Below, piece after piece: positions 35,601 to 46,656 of a stretch of 64,000 bases of DNA (position 1 is the stretch's first letter; each line of letters opens with the position of its first letter). Under the pieces are notes generated by a model. It was given only the letters and a program-made list of their open reading frames with translations. It searched no databases and was not told where the DNA came from. The stretch lies in NCBI GenBank assembly GCA_022410635.1, contig JAJVDF010000126.1:829577-893576 (forward strand), written 5' to 3'. Origin of the DNA: Tretioscincus oriximinensis (Eukaryota; Chordata; Lepidosauria; Squamata; Gymnophthalmidae). Both the position numbers and the translations under genes were made by a program.

Positions 35601-36846
35601 CTTGTGATCCTTTGTTGCTTTTCAATAAGACAGGATATGGAAAAGTTGTTTATTCCTGCTAAATTTAGAGGGAGGAATAGCATTGTGATTGAAAAAACAC
35701 TAACAACCCATAAAACCTCAAGTGACTTTAAAAGTGAGGATTTTCTTTTGTATTCACTTAAGGAACCTAGAAACCGTTGACAGACAAGAAACAGATCAAC
35801 CAAATTGCAAGCAAATAATTATGCCAGGGCTTCATGGGAACTGTAAGCAAATTCATGAAGAAGAGAGATTCTTTGTGTTTGTGGGAAAAGGAATATTTAG
35901 AAATATCTGCTATAGACTAGTCAAACTTTGTAGCAGATAAAGCTGTCAAACAAAACATGAGGAATTAAAAGGAGCTGTTCTAGCATTTTTCCACATCTGA
36001 AATGGAAAGGCTTTGAAGTCATGAAAATGTGAATTGCAGGATAATAGAAGTTGTACTATTGAGGTCCAGCACAGGAAATGGTCAGTTAGAAGTTGTAGCT
36101 TAGCATCTAGAGCTCAGCTGAAGCTATTCTTGCTGGGTTCAAGTATAAAATGACCCCAGTGATTTATTGTATCTGGTATATTAAATGTTGAGATAAGGTA
36201 ACTTTCACAAATATCCAGGCATTCCTTTAACTATTTGGAACAAGCTGTTTATTGCATTTGATTGTTATAGGCACTGGTGAAGAACAATAAACACATCCCA
36301 AAGTTGCCTTACCTAAAAGATCCTTGCAGTATCTGTGAATTTTGAACATTGAAGTGCAGTGTATTTCTACATGAACATATTTTGATTATTAAAAAAATAT
36401 GCAAAGAATGGAAATGCTATGTCAGTACTATCCATACTCTACTTTTAATGGAATCCATCCAGTATTTTTCTGTGACAAAGCAGTAGCATTTTATGCATAC
36501 TGTGAAAGGGACAAACATATTGGTAGATGTCGTTTATGGGAATTTTAAACCAGCAAGACGTGAAGGGTCACAGTTTTCACAACTGTGACATAAATGACAA
36601 TGGAATGTCATGGATTTCTTTTGTTGTTGTTTTTAGGATGATCATGGGTACATTTCCCGTGAATTCCACCGTAGGTACCGTCTTCCTTCCAACGTGGACC
36701 AGGCATCCATTACCTGCTCTCTGTCTGCTGATGGCATGATGACATTCTCTGCTCCCAAGGTCCAATCCAACACGGATCCCAGCCACAGTGACAGACCCAT
36801 TCCTGTATCTCGTGAAGAGAAGCCAACTTCAGCTCCTCCTTCTTAG
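32425..36846 (+). CDS. CRYAA: CRYAA, alpha-A crystallin (small heat-shock protein of the lens); whole gene, spliced
   Basis: Exons 32425-32613, 33671-33793 and 36637-36846 join to 522 nt, 173 residues plus stop, the same length and exon sizes as human. The protein starts [17 protein letters not shown] and ends [14 protein letters not shown]. The N-terminal region (1-62) is followed by the alpha-crystallin domain (about 63-145), with the FHRRYRLP segment including Arg112, Arg116, Arg117 and Arg119. The C-terminal tail contains the IPV (I-x-I/V) anchor. In vertebrates it forms large oligomers with alpha-B crystallin and keeps lens proteins soluble. All introns are GT-AG. Sequence features such as [19 protein letters not shown] are sauropsid-like. 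Residue 26 is Ile where human and chicken have Phe. Promoter elements agree with lens control. Confidence 0.98.
32614..33670. other. CRYAA intron 1
   Basis: 1057 nt, AT-rich. I did not recognise the optional insert exon known from rodent CRYAA. Confidence 0.7.
33671..33793 (+). CDS. CRYAA: CRYAA exon 2
   Basis: 123 nt, 41 codons, [20 protein letters not shown] through [11 protein letters not shown], the first half of the alpha-crystallin domain. Bounded by atttcag and gtaggg. Confidence 0.98.
33794..36636. other. CRYAA intron 2
   Basis: 2843 nt. It contains an inverted repeat at 35421-35513 and possibly a decayed LINE tail at about 34420-34555 (gctgaaaagcaggatataaa). No further exon is evident. 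Confidence 0.7.
35421..35513. repeat. Imperfect inverted repeat in CRYAA intron 2
   Basis: Arms 35421-35452 (ttttaagcttttcagtgc ... gctgggtct) and 35478-35513 are imperfect reverse complements around a loop of about 25 bp. It may be a relic of a DNA transposon. Confidence 0.55.
36637..36846 (+). CDS. CRYAA: CRYAA exon 3
   Basis: 210 nt, [20 protein letters not shown] to the stop TAG at 36844-36846. It carries the dimer-forming strand, one Cys in TCSL, and the C-terminal extension. Acceptor is tttttag. Confidence 0.98.
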   Translation, partial: DDHGYISREFHRRYRLPSNVDQASITCSLSADGMMTFSAPKVQSNTDPSHSDRPIPVSREEKPTSAPPS

Positions 36847-36992
36847 GCTGAACCTGGCTTTGCTGCTGAAGCCTATGATCCAGGCTGTCATACCACTTAC
36901 AAGCCTCATTCACAGAGCCATTACATAGATATCAAAGAATATCTAGAAAGTTTCCTTCTATCTCTTTTTGGTATAATTTTTCTCCTGGATGG

Positions 36993-36998
36993 AATAAA
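36993..36998 (+). terminator. CRYAA polyadenylation signal candidate
   Basis: AATAAA about 150 nt past the stop. A second lies at 37036-37041 and a third at 37678-37683. The sequence cannot say which is used. Confidence 0.55.
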
Positions 36999-37699
36999 AG
37001 GCTTGGTGAGCAGTTAGAGGACTTTGAAGCTTACGAATAAAACATTGTGGTATCAAGATGACATGAAAGCTGAATCATGCTGCAGAGCTGACGCACTTGA
37101 TGAAATGGTCTTAAGTGCTGTGCTAGATTTGATAACACCTGCTTAAGGGCAGGCAGAGGGTCTGCCAAGCACTATTAGCTCCCAATGCGTCAGCTGTTAC
37201 TGCTACATTTGGTGCAGTAAACGTAACAGTACAGACTCATTATGTCCTCAGGTAATTAAGAGGCATAAGCAAGTGGGAGCTCAGCTAAGTAGGGAGAAGA
37301 GGAACAAAAGAACATATGCAATGTGCTATAAAAGTGCCACATCATTTTCAAAACAAAAGGAGGAAAACAAATCGAAGTCTTTGGCGGTTGTAAGAATTTG
37401 GTGGCAAATTATTTCTAAAAAGACCATGTATTTGGAACATGCACTCNAGCATTATCTTTCCTTAGTGACAACTGAGTCAAGAATAAGCACATCGTTCTGT
37501 TGTTTTTGCGAGACCTATCAGGATCTATCACAATGCTGAGGCTTCAAACTTCTCATGAGCTTTCTCCAGGCCTGTGTGTTTCACACCACTTTTTAAAATC
37601 TTGCTGTACTTCTAACATAGCTCCACCTGCTTTACTGATATCTGGCACACAATCTGAAAACTCAGTCAGCGGCAGTCAATAAAGAAAACGTGAAACAAA

Positions 37700-39085
37700 A
37701 TACTTGTCTTTTTAACCTTTCTTTAACCCTCTATTTAAAAAAATGATCTGTGATTTTATAAGTTTGAAAGGAAACATGCAGAATTAAGAATGTAAGGGTG
37801 CAACCGAACAGGATTTTAAGAATAAAATGGTCCTTCCAAAGATGTACAAAAATGCTATTCAAACAAACCTCATTTTTTCTTACTTCAGTATTTGTCACAT
37901 CCAAGTTTGATTGCCACTGATAGGCCACTTATCTCCTTGGCTTTCTATGAGCCAGACTGGTAATTTGTTCATAGCATTTATTTCACATATAATGTCTACG
38001 TTTCCATATGTAGCTTCCTGCCCAACCCCAAAGAAAGAGCTGTCCTTGTTCTTCTTTCAGTATAAAATAACATCAAGTGCCCATTCCTAGGCCTCAAGAG
38101 AGGGTAAGGTGAATTTAAGGAGAAAATGTCTGTCCCCAGAGCCTCAATTTAACCCAAAGAGTGTCTCTTTAGGCACTCCAGACTCTCTCCTGAGAGATCA
38201 TACCCCCAAGCGCATTTACATTTCTTCTCTAGATTATTCCCCCACAAACTAAGGCTGTATCCACAGAGCACTTTTTATTTCCCCAAATATCTGGATAATT
38301 AGTTTTTCGGCTTTAAAGCTCTGTATTCATACCTTTACTTTATTCCAGATTCCGACATTTAGACAGTTCTTAGCTTCCAGGAGTGTGTCTCTCATTTGCT
38401 ATTTTGTTTGCTGGTTGTCAAGAGGAAGTGCAGTATTTCCTCCCCCCAAATGCTGTTCGTCAGTCTGCTGTCAGTGTCAGGCTTCACACAACCCTTTTGT
38501 GAGGTGAGGGAAAGTTTATGGTAATGGAAACGACAACTTGTCCACACAGCGTAGCCTTTGCGATTTAACCCTACGTACTGATTTGACAGCTGGCTTCCCT
38601 AGTTTACCAATAATTNAGATAATTGGCTTTAAAACTCGCAATCTGCCACTTTCTTCTGTAGGCTAGAGGCGAATGCAAAAAAAAAATAATCAGATTATTG
38701 ACTCCATGCCACTTAATCCTTTGACTATTTTACCTCATCAATACACTTACATTTGTAGGGCATGATTGTTCAATAGCATCTGGATTTTTATGGATGAGCA
38801 AAGGAAGGATTTCTCTTTGTCTCTCTGACTGGCATTGGACCTTGTGGCCATTCTCGGGGGAGGTGGGGGAGAGTGCAGGGTCTATCTGGGAACTCACTTC
38901 TCATTCTCTCTATATACATTGTTATGTTTTTGGTGCCTTGAGCAGACATTTTATTTCTTTCCTAATCCTGTAGAAGGAGTGAAAAGTAGAGAAGTATAGA
39001 GGGGGAAGTCAGAAAAGCCAAGGCAAGTAAAAGAAACCAGTAATATTTTGTGCACCTTAGCTGAGTGATTTTAGCCTGTGTCTGT
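37700..39085. other. CRYAA downstream intergenic DNA
   Basis: No gene. It is AT-rich with no firmly identified element. Confidence 0.45.
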
Positions 39086-39088
39086 ATG

Positions 39089-39353
39089 TATTATTTATTT
39101 ATTATTTATTTATTTGTACTTGTATCCCACCCTATNCCTGAAGGTCTCAGGGCAGCCAACNATAGGGTGGCGCACATAGCTTTTGTTGCTTTCTCCACAA
39201 CAGACACTCTGTGAATTAGGTGGGGCTGAGAGAGTTCTAAAGAACTGTGACTGGCCCAAGGTCACCCAGCTGGCTTTCATGGATGAGTGGGGAATNGAAC
39301 CAGGAGTCTACCAGGTGCGAGTCCAACACTCTACCCACTANACNAAACTGGCT
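39089..39353 (-). mobile_element. tRNA-derived SINE with L2-like tail, copy 3
   Basis: Same layout as 24494 and 28572: (TTTA)n, tatcccaccctat, ctgaaggtctcagggc, body, and A/B boxes near 39295-39345 on the minus strand with several ambiguous bases. Confidence 0.85.
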
Positions 39354-39969
39354 ATCTACACCTTTTTAACCGTATAGACTTTTAAACGTTGTTCATTAGA
39401 ACCATCTCAGACAGAGGTAAGTCCTATAGAGACTAGTAGTGGAACTTGCAGTATAAATGTAGATTCCTTTGGGACTGGGGAAAACTGAACCAAAGACTGT
39501 TACAGCTATGAACTCTGTTACTATGCCATCAAATTGACCCAGTGGTTTTTGTGTCTTGTGCTACACAAGCCAGAGCTAGCTGCCTTGTGTTCTACAGTGA
39601 AACTGCTGCTGTACTTCATGCCTAACAGGTCAGACATGCCTATAGTTTCTGAAACAGGGGCCATGTCCACACATAAGCATATAGCCCCAAATAACAGGTT
39701 ATTCTTGCCTATGAGCAAACACACCTCCGTCTCCATTCACCTGCAGTTTCTGCTCTGGTGCTGGGGGCCTCTTCATGCCAAAAGCACCAGCACCATGGAA
39801 ATCTGGAGGGACGCTGCTGTCGTGATGATGTGCTTCCTGTGCAACGGCTCCCCTGATCTGCTGCTGGAGAGCGTGATCTTGTGTGACTTCAGCTGAGATC
39901 CCCTCCAGCCATGATAAGCCCTCCGTGACCGACATCACACGGATAGCTCTCTCACTGGATCACATTTTC

Positions 39970-40398
39970 CCTGATCTCAGGCTGCATCCACATGCCATAG
40001 TGGATGCAGCCTGCAGCCGTAACAGTGGATTGTGAGCGGCGTAGTTGCTACAGACCTAGCATGCTGTGGGTTAAATGAGAGCTGATATTTTCAGCTCTCA
40101 TGGCATTGATCATCAATAACCCGCTTTGTTTTTAATTGTGACCGGCACAGCCAGGCCCTCCACCAATCAGCAGCAAGCCCTGCAAAGCAGGGCAGCTAGA
40201 GGGCACTCGGGGGCCATGTTTCCTTCCCCCCATCCACCTATAGCTGCCAAGCTGCAATACGAGCAGATGATTGGCCAACAGCNTGAGCAGGTAAGCCCAC
40301 TTTTTAGCCCCTCTTGTGGATGCAGCCTCAGAAGAAGTGGGGGAAAGGGCCTTTTTTGTGCATCTTGCTTTAAGGCTGATGTGTGGATGCAGCTAGAG
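39970..40398. mobile_element. Candidate MITE with ggctgcatccaca ends
   Basis: The left end aggctgcatccacatg is inverted relative to tgtggatgcagcct at 40314-40327 and tgtggatgcagct at 40382-40394. A further agtggatgcagcct lies at 39999-40012. No clear target duplication was found, so the limits are uncertain. Confidence 0.4.
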
Positions 40399-40671
40399 TT
40401 AGAAAATGGTGACAGAATTGTGAACCTCTGCAGTTTGGACCATATTGGCAACAAATAAAATACTGGGTACTTTTAAAATGGTATAAAAATGATACCATTA
40501 GCAATGTGTTTCTTTTGAAACTATTTGATCTTTGGTGATTCATAAAACAGGATAAACCTTCAGAGGTTGCTTCAATATTAAAACACAATCAGAATAATAA
40601 ATAGCTTCAAGAATTTAACAGCACAGCTATAACATTAAAGATAAATATTAAATTTCACAAGTGTATATAGC

Positions 40672-41235
40672 TAGGCTGACCAGATTTTCTGAGGCCCGAA
40701 CCGGGGTAATTAATATTAATGCTAATTTGCATATTCATAAATATGCAAATTACCCACCAACATGCATTCCCTTCCAAAATTCCCGCCCGAGAAATTGGTA
40801 AAGCATGTGAGAATTTTCTTAACTGTGCGAGAATTTTTAAACTGAGAATTTTTTGAATACATCAGAATTTTTTAATTTTTTTTGAAGAGAGGAAGGTGCC
40901 TTCAGAAACTGGCCCCAGTTGCCAGAACCCCCTAGTGGTGGTGCAGCAATTTAAATATATATATTGAAGTGTGTGAGAAGGTTTTGAAGTGTGTGAGAAT
41001 TTTTATTTTTTACTGAGGGGAGGGTGCCTTCAGGAGCTGGTCTCAGATGCCAGAGCCCCCTAGTGGTGCTGCAGTGAATTTTTTTCAAAAAAAAATTCAA
41101 AAACATTTTTTTCAATAAAAATTTAATTTTTTTTCCTCAGCAAAAACCGGGGAGATGCTGCCCCCACCTGGGAGGGCGGGGTAGACACCCCAAAACCGGG
41201 TTTTCCCCCCAAAAAGGGGGCATCTGNTCAGCCTA
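40672..41235. mobile_element. hAT-like MITE, 564 bp
   Basis: Ends taggctgaccagat and atctgntcagccta are inverted repeats. They are flanked by atatagc at 40665-40671 and 41236-41242. It is the same family as the two elements at 41876 and 42086. It has an internal near-duplicate of about 70 bp (around 40885-40960 and 41005-41080) built on gccttcag...gccccctagtggtg. Confidence 0.88.
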
Positions 41236-41875
41236 ATATAGCTAACTAGCAAACCCAGAAGCACTATCAGGGATCATGCATGTTCAGCAGGAGGAAAACA
41301 CTGCAGATTCCTGCCGTTGCTGCAGGCTTTTGCCAGCAGTTTAAATTTCACATGCCGGAACTACATATTACCATCTTTAAATTGCTTTTGATAAAGGCTC
41401 AGTAAAAAGGCAGGGGATGAGAACACACCCACTTTTCTATTTGCAGTGTATTTACAAGATGCTGCTTGCAACTAAAGCCCTTTAAAAATAACAAAAAATG
41501 GTAATTAGCATTTGAGCCATGGAATTTCAGCTGCAGTACTAAACGTGAAACACTTGATGGCAGACATCTTCTTCTGTACATTACGTGGTGAAATGTTTTG
41601 ACATGAAACAAGCCAGTGGCTTCAAGGTCATATTATTTTGATTGCATCTCAATATTTCTCGATCATTCTAAAACATTATTAAAGAAGGGTGCTGCTGCTG
41701 CTGCTGCTGACAGGGATAAAAAATATAAAACATTTTAAGTAATGCAACTGTTGAAATTTGAGAACATTTTCTTATCTGTGGGATTTATCAGATTGATATT
41801 AAACAATTTGATATAAACTGAATTACTTATCAAACAGTATAAGCTCTATCTTTACTTAGTAGCTATTGATACCCA

Positions 41876-42082
41876 TAGGCTAACCAGATGAACCTTTTTC
41901 AGGGGGCTGAAAACCCGGTTTTGCGATGCCTCCCAGTTTTTCCTGAGGAAAAAAAAAATTAAAAAAAAATTTTTTTCCAAAAAAACCCCTTTTTTTGAAA
42001 AAAAATTTCCTTAGCAAATACCGTATGGCACTCCAAAACCAGGTTTCTACCCCCTCCCAAAAGGTGTCATCTGATCAGTCTA
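41876..42082. mobile_element. hAT-like MITE, 207 bp, same family
   Basis: Starts taggctaaccagatg and ends catctgatcagtcta. The interior keeps aaaacccggtttt near the left end and accaggttt near the right. The target duplication is degraded (tgataccca / tggatacgca once the next insertion is removed). Confidence 0.8.
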
Positions 42083-42085
42083 TGG

Positions 42086-42750
42086 TAGGCTGACCAGATG
42101 ACCCCTTTTTTGGGGGGGTTGAAAACCCATTTTTGGGGTGCCTCCCATTTTTTTCTGAGGGAAATAAAATTTAAAAAATTCCAAAAAAAACTTTATTTAT
42201 TTATTTATACTTATACCCCGCCCTATACCCGAAGGTCTCAGGGCGGCAAAAACAGTAAAACATCAATACAAAAATTAAAAAAGTATAAAACAATATTAAA
42301 AGTAGGGATAGAGATGGCATTTCTTCAGCCAAAGGCCANGCAAAAGAGGTGCGTCTTCAAGGACCTTCTAAAAGAATACAACGATGATGATAGACGCACC
42401 TCGAGGGGGAGACTGTTCCAAAGACAAGGGGCAACCACTGAGAAGGCCCTACCCCGGGTTCCCACTCCACTGGCTGTTGAAAGGGGTGGTACAACCAGGA
42501 GGGCCTCTCCTGCAGATCTTAAGGCACGGGCAGGTTGGTATGGAAGAAGGCGTTCCTTTAGATATTTGGGGCCCAAGTTATTTAGGGCCTTGTAAGTTAA
42601 AGTCAAAACCTTGAATTGGGTTCGGTAGCGGATGGGCAGCCAATTGAAATTTGAAATTGAAAATTGAAAAATTTTCCTCAGAAAAAACTGGGAGGGACCC
42701 AAAAACGGAGTTTTCAACCCCACCCCAAAAGGGGTCATCTGGTCAGCCTA
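42086..42750. mobile_element. hAT-like MITE, third copy, split by an L2 LINE
   Basis: Starts taggctgaccagatgaccc and ends ggggtcatctggtcagccta. It is flanked by exact gtctatgg at 42078-42085 and 42751-42758. An L2-like LINE occupies 42192-42646 inside it. It inserted at the right end of the 41876 copy. Confidence 0.92.
42192..42646 (-). mobile_element. L2-clade LINE 3' end nested in a MITE
   Basis: The minus-strand frame reads NWLPIRYRTQFKVLTLTYKA, then LGPKYLKERLLPYQPARALR, RAFSVVAPCLWNSLPLEVRL and SFRRSLKTHLF, the classic L2-clade ORF2 C-terminus, open over about 100 residues. Its 3' tail ends gccctgagaccttcgggtat, agggcggggtataagtataa and AAAT repeats. Confidence 0.9.
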
Positions 42751-42759
42751 GTCTATGGA

Positions 42760-44520
42760 TACGCAAGCTTCTTTTGCTACAGTATTAACCATAAAATCTG
42801 TTGAAACAATAAAATAAACTCTTCCCCCCTCCCCCATGCCATCCCATCATACTGCTGGTTCTTTGAACACTTCCTGCCTTTGTACTGGAAAGTGAGAAGC
42901 CTGTATTATTTTTCAGTTGTGGAAAGAGCTGGCCTATATATCTTAGGTAGAACTGTCTGCATGAATCACCTCCATCACATTACTGAAGCTCACATGGATT
43001 AACTTTCACCACTGAAAGGTGACAGTCTTGACCAATTTGGCTACGATTTGCACAAAAGAACAGAATGTTCCCTCTCCTGTGAAAATCTTTTGCTTGAAAA
43101 ATAACTTTTCTTTCATGTTGTGATTGTGCAGCAATACCTGTACTGGGTCCATGTGACAGGAGCAAAATTATATATCCATAATCATAAACTGATAGCAGCT
43201 GATTACTTAATGCCAAAATGTCTACAAAGAGGGTTTTTAAAAAACATTTACAATCACCAGTTATCACTATCTGCATCTATCAGAGTTATATGGAGATTCT
43301 GGGTTTATTCATCTGCAGGCTTTCTGATGGAATAAACAACCATCCGATAATCAAGTGGTTACGCATGGATTCCAGTTGCACATGGAACACACAATGACCT
43401 TGTCTGATCATCGGGGTCTGGTTGCTGTTCACCCAAGGATTTTGCAACCACTAAATTCCTGGATGTGCAACAATACTGCCAGCCTCACATTCATAGTCAT
43501 GCTTTTTGACAATCATGAATGTACATCAAATTGGTCAACACAATGGTGTTTGCACTTCATCAGGTAAAGTGCCATGAATGTTGCTTTTCTCTTGTGTTTT
43601 TCAAAGCACGATACTTACTATTTTCCTGATTGGGAAGTATTATTCTGGCTAACACCTCATGCAACCCTAGTTCTAAATTAACTTTATAATTGGTTTTTAC
43701 AGGTTGTTTTTATAGCAGTCAATGTTATCAGCAAAGGGGCAACCTGACATTTGATGATCTTGCCCTTTCAAAATCATTTGCCTTCTTCAGACCTGAATAG
43801 ATGGACTCAGGCCTGTGTTTTAAGGGAGATCAACCAGTGCAGCCACACAGGATGGCAGAAAGGGGGCCCAGTAAAAAATAAATCAATTAGTATTATTTTT
43901 TAAAATTCACTCAGCAGTTCTAGGAGGCTCTGGCAACCATGGAAAAAATTCCAACAATTTGGGTTTAAAACTGGAAAAACACATTTTTTCTGATTTACTA
44001 TATTTCTTCTGGACTGAAAGTGTTTTAAAGCAACTGTATGCTTTATTAAATAAAAATGCAGCACAACATGTATGATACAAATGAAATATAACCAAAATAC
44101 ACAAGATCTCTAGTTCTCTCATCCTGCTTAACCTACTTCCTCTCCATGTTTACATTTATTTGAAACAGTTTTTTTTTCAGTTGGATTATATAATTGTAGG
44201 ATTCTTAATGGTTTCCTTTTCTTTGGTGTTTCCAGCTGGTTGATTTGATTTTTATTTATACCACATCTTAATACACCTAAAAAAAGAAAAAGATCTACCA
44301 GCAGACCAGAGTAGGATGCCATTTTGAATACTGTAGCCTTGTCTATACCTAGTACTAGAGTATGCACAGACCTAGTTCTCTGGCCTAAGTTGCAAATAGA
44401 AGTGGTCCAGAAATTCACAACCCAGTTTGTTTAAACTGCTATTGAAAAATGCTAATAACCCCAGTCTGCACTGTTCACAATTTTCTAGCTGCTGGTTTTC
44501 AAAGGTAAACTGATTCTCAG
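42760..44520. other. Intergenic, no gene seen
   Basis: Unique-looking sequence without a recognised element. Confidence 0.45.
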
Positions 44521-44521
44521 T

Positions 44522-44890
44522 ATAAGAACATAAGAAGAGCCACACTGGATTGGGCCACAGCCCATCAAGTCCAGCATTCTGTGTCACACAGAGGCCCACC
44601 AGATGCACCTGGGCAGTTCGAACAGAGGAAAGCAAAATATGCACCTGTTCATGACTCCATGCAAATGGTATTTCAGGAGTCCTACCTTTTGCTCCATCCC
44701 CGAGGCAACATCCAGACATCCATCCTAGTATCCATTTATACCCTTGGTGTCCATAAACCTGTCTAGTCCTGTCTTGAAACTATCCAAGCTGTTAGCTACC
44801 ACTACTTCTTCAGGAAGTAAATTCCACAGGCCGATGACCTTCTGGGTGAAAAAATACTTTCCTTTGTCTGTTCTCACTTTCATCCAATCA
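44522..44890 (-). mobile_element. CR1 LINE 3' end, truncated
   Basis: The minus strand reads KVRTDKGKYFFTQKVIGLWN and LLPEEVVVANSLDSFKTGLD, then the CR1 3' UTR ending at 44522 (cttatgttct). Confidence 0.9.
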
Positions 44891-44929
44891 TTGAGGTGAA
44901 CACCTATTCCTAAAAGGAAACCCAACAAA

Positions 44930-45815
44930 TCTATGGGAATGGTGCATGGTGGAAACAGAATTTGTCAGGTATGCCATAATCCACTATAGCAACAAGAATA
45001 AAATCGTCTTTCAATTTTTTTCAGTGTCATTCTAATTAATGACAGAATTGTTTTCTTGGATCAAAAACGTTGACTTTTAAGTTAAGAGATATAAAAGTGT
45101 CAGTCTCCATCAAGAAGCATGGAGATCTAATACCATCTTAGAGAAAGAAGTTTTTATAAATGAAGCTGACTTTGTCAGATGCAAATAATTCAAAAGTATA
45201 GTACTGTAACTTCAGAGCAGTCTGTTTGCAACTATTTCAATAGATGCAGTTTGGCTCATTTCTGAGACAGCATAGTTACATTCCAGAACAAAAAAAGGCC
45301 TATATTCCATCCTCTACCATGTCCCATCTTTCTATTTGTGAGCTGAAGTTAAAAGTTAGCTTCCTAGAGAGCAGCATGAAAACCTCAGTTAAAAATAAAA
45401 CACTGGCTTTGATCTAAAAGCTTTCTTCCTGCCAAAGGTTGTCTGAAGTCTTGTTTATAGAACTGTTCTGCACAGCATATGTCAGATTTTCAAAACTACA
45501 ACACTGACAGGAAGCATTCTTAAATGCATACAAATAGTGCAGGCAAAAAGGACGAGAAGCTAATGTGACGGCAAAGATGGACAGGTCTTTAATTGATCTT
45601 GACAGCTCTGACATCAATGCATGCCTCAAAGTCTGTGTAGCTAACAGATTGAGTAGCAGAGCAAGTAAAGTAGGTCGTGAACCTAGGAGTTTGGAGAACA
45701 ACACCCTTTCCTGGACTGAAATGTTTATGTCTGAGTGACCGGTAGTACTCACTCAAAAGTAAAGTTACATGGCACCAAAAGAGAAAACCCTAATCTCAAA
45801 ACTGAAGAGAGAGCA
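44930..45815. other. Intergenic, no gene seen
   Basis: No recognised repeat. The block 45415-45720 looks like unique, moderately complex sequence and could be constrained, but I have no comparison to show it. Confidence 0.4.
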
Positions 45816-45818
45816 CTA

Positions 45819-46250
45819 AGGGTGCATCCAGATGACAGAATAATCCATCTATGGGAGTGCCATCAAGGCAATCCCGCCACACACCGTCATGGGTTGTCAG
45901 CAAATCCATTCGCTACAAGCCTCCATGGATACGCTATTGTTGGGAGCATAGAAATGGTGTTGCTTTTCTGGAGAAATCTACTCCCATGTCCACATGTTTC
46001 ATTACCATTTGCTGCCAGGGCAAGATTCTCAGCTGAAATCATGCGAGATCCTGCTCCGGGCAGCAATCAGGGATCCTTTGCACGTCATCGTGATGGCAGT
46101 GTCCTGTATGTTGCCACGGCAGTGGCATGCTGTGAGTAGGACTCCAATGCCGCTGCACAACCACAAGGTACATGTGAGTAGAGGGGCGATTGCTAATAGC
46201 TCTCATTTATCTGATATCCCGTGCTATAAGCCAGCATGTGGAAGCACCCT
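45819..46250. mobile_element. Candidate MITE with agggtgc ends, 432 bp
   Basis: The left end agggtgcatccagatg is inverted against catgtggaagcaccct at the right, with two mismatches. No target duplication was found. The interior is GC-richer than the flanks. Confidence 0.45.
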
Positions 46251-46465
46251 ATTTTGTAAATAATTTGCATAAGCCAGTTTATGTCTACGTGCAAATATGG
46301 AAACTGTTACTATAAACTAAAGAAAAAATAGAACCTACCACTGCAAAAGAGTCAACCAACATCTTGTCCAGACTGTTGTAAGTGATCATACTAACTTGGT
46401 GAAAAGTCCAGCAAAGGAGCTAGCAGCACTTTGAGACTAACTTGAGAAAAGTGGTTGGCATAAGC

Positions 46466-46491
46466 TTTCGTAGACAGGTCTACTTCTTCAG
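46466..46491 (-). ncRNA. Hammerhead-like core, inverted arm
   Basis: Exact reverse-complement copy of the core at 47733-47758. Confidence 0.4.
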
Positions 46492-46656
46492 ATGCTGAGG
46501 GACTAATGTCAGGGTCAGGTATTTATAGGGAAATGTGTATGGGAGAGGACAAAGCATATGCAACTGTAGGGAGATGTTGAATTGCAGGTGAATAGCAGGA
46601 ACTAATCTCCTAAAAAAACAGGTAAATAGCAGGACCTAATCCTCTTATGTGAAAAA

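Noticed and set aside
42098..42595. 165-codon plus-strand frame
   Set aside because: It is antisense to the L2 LINE and crosses the MITE boundary.
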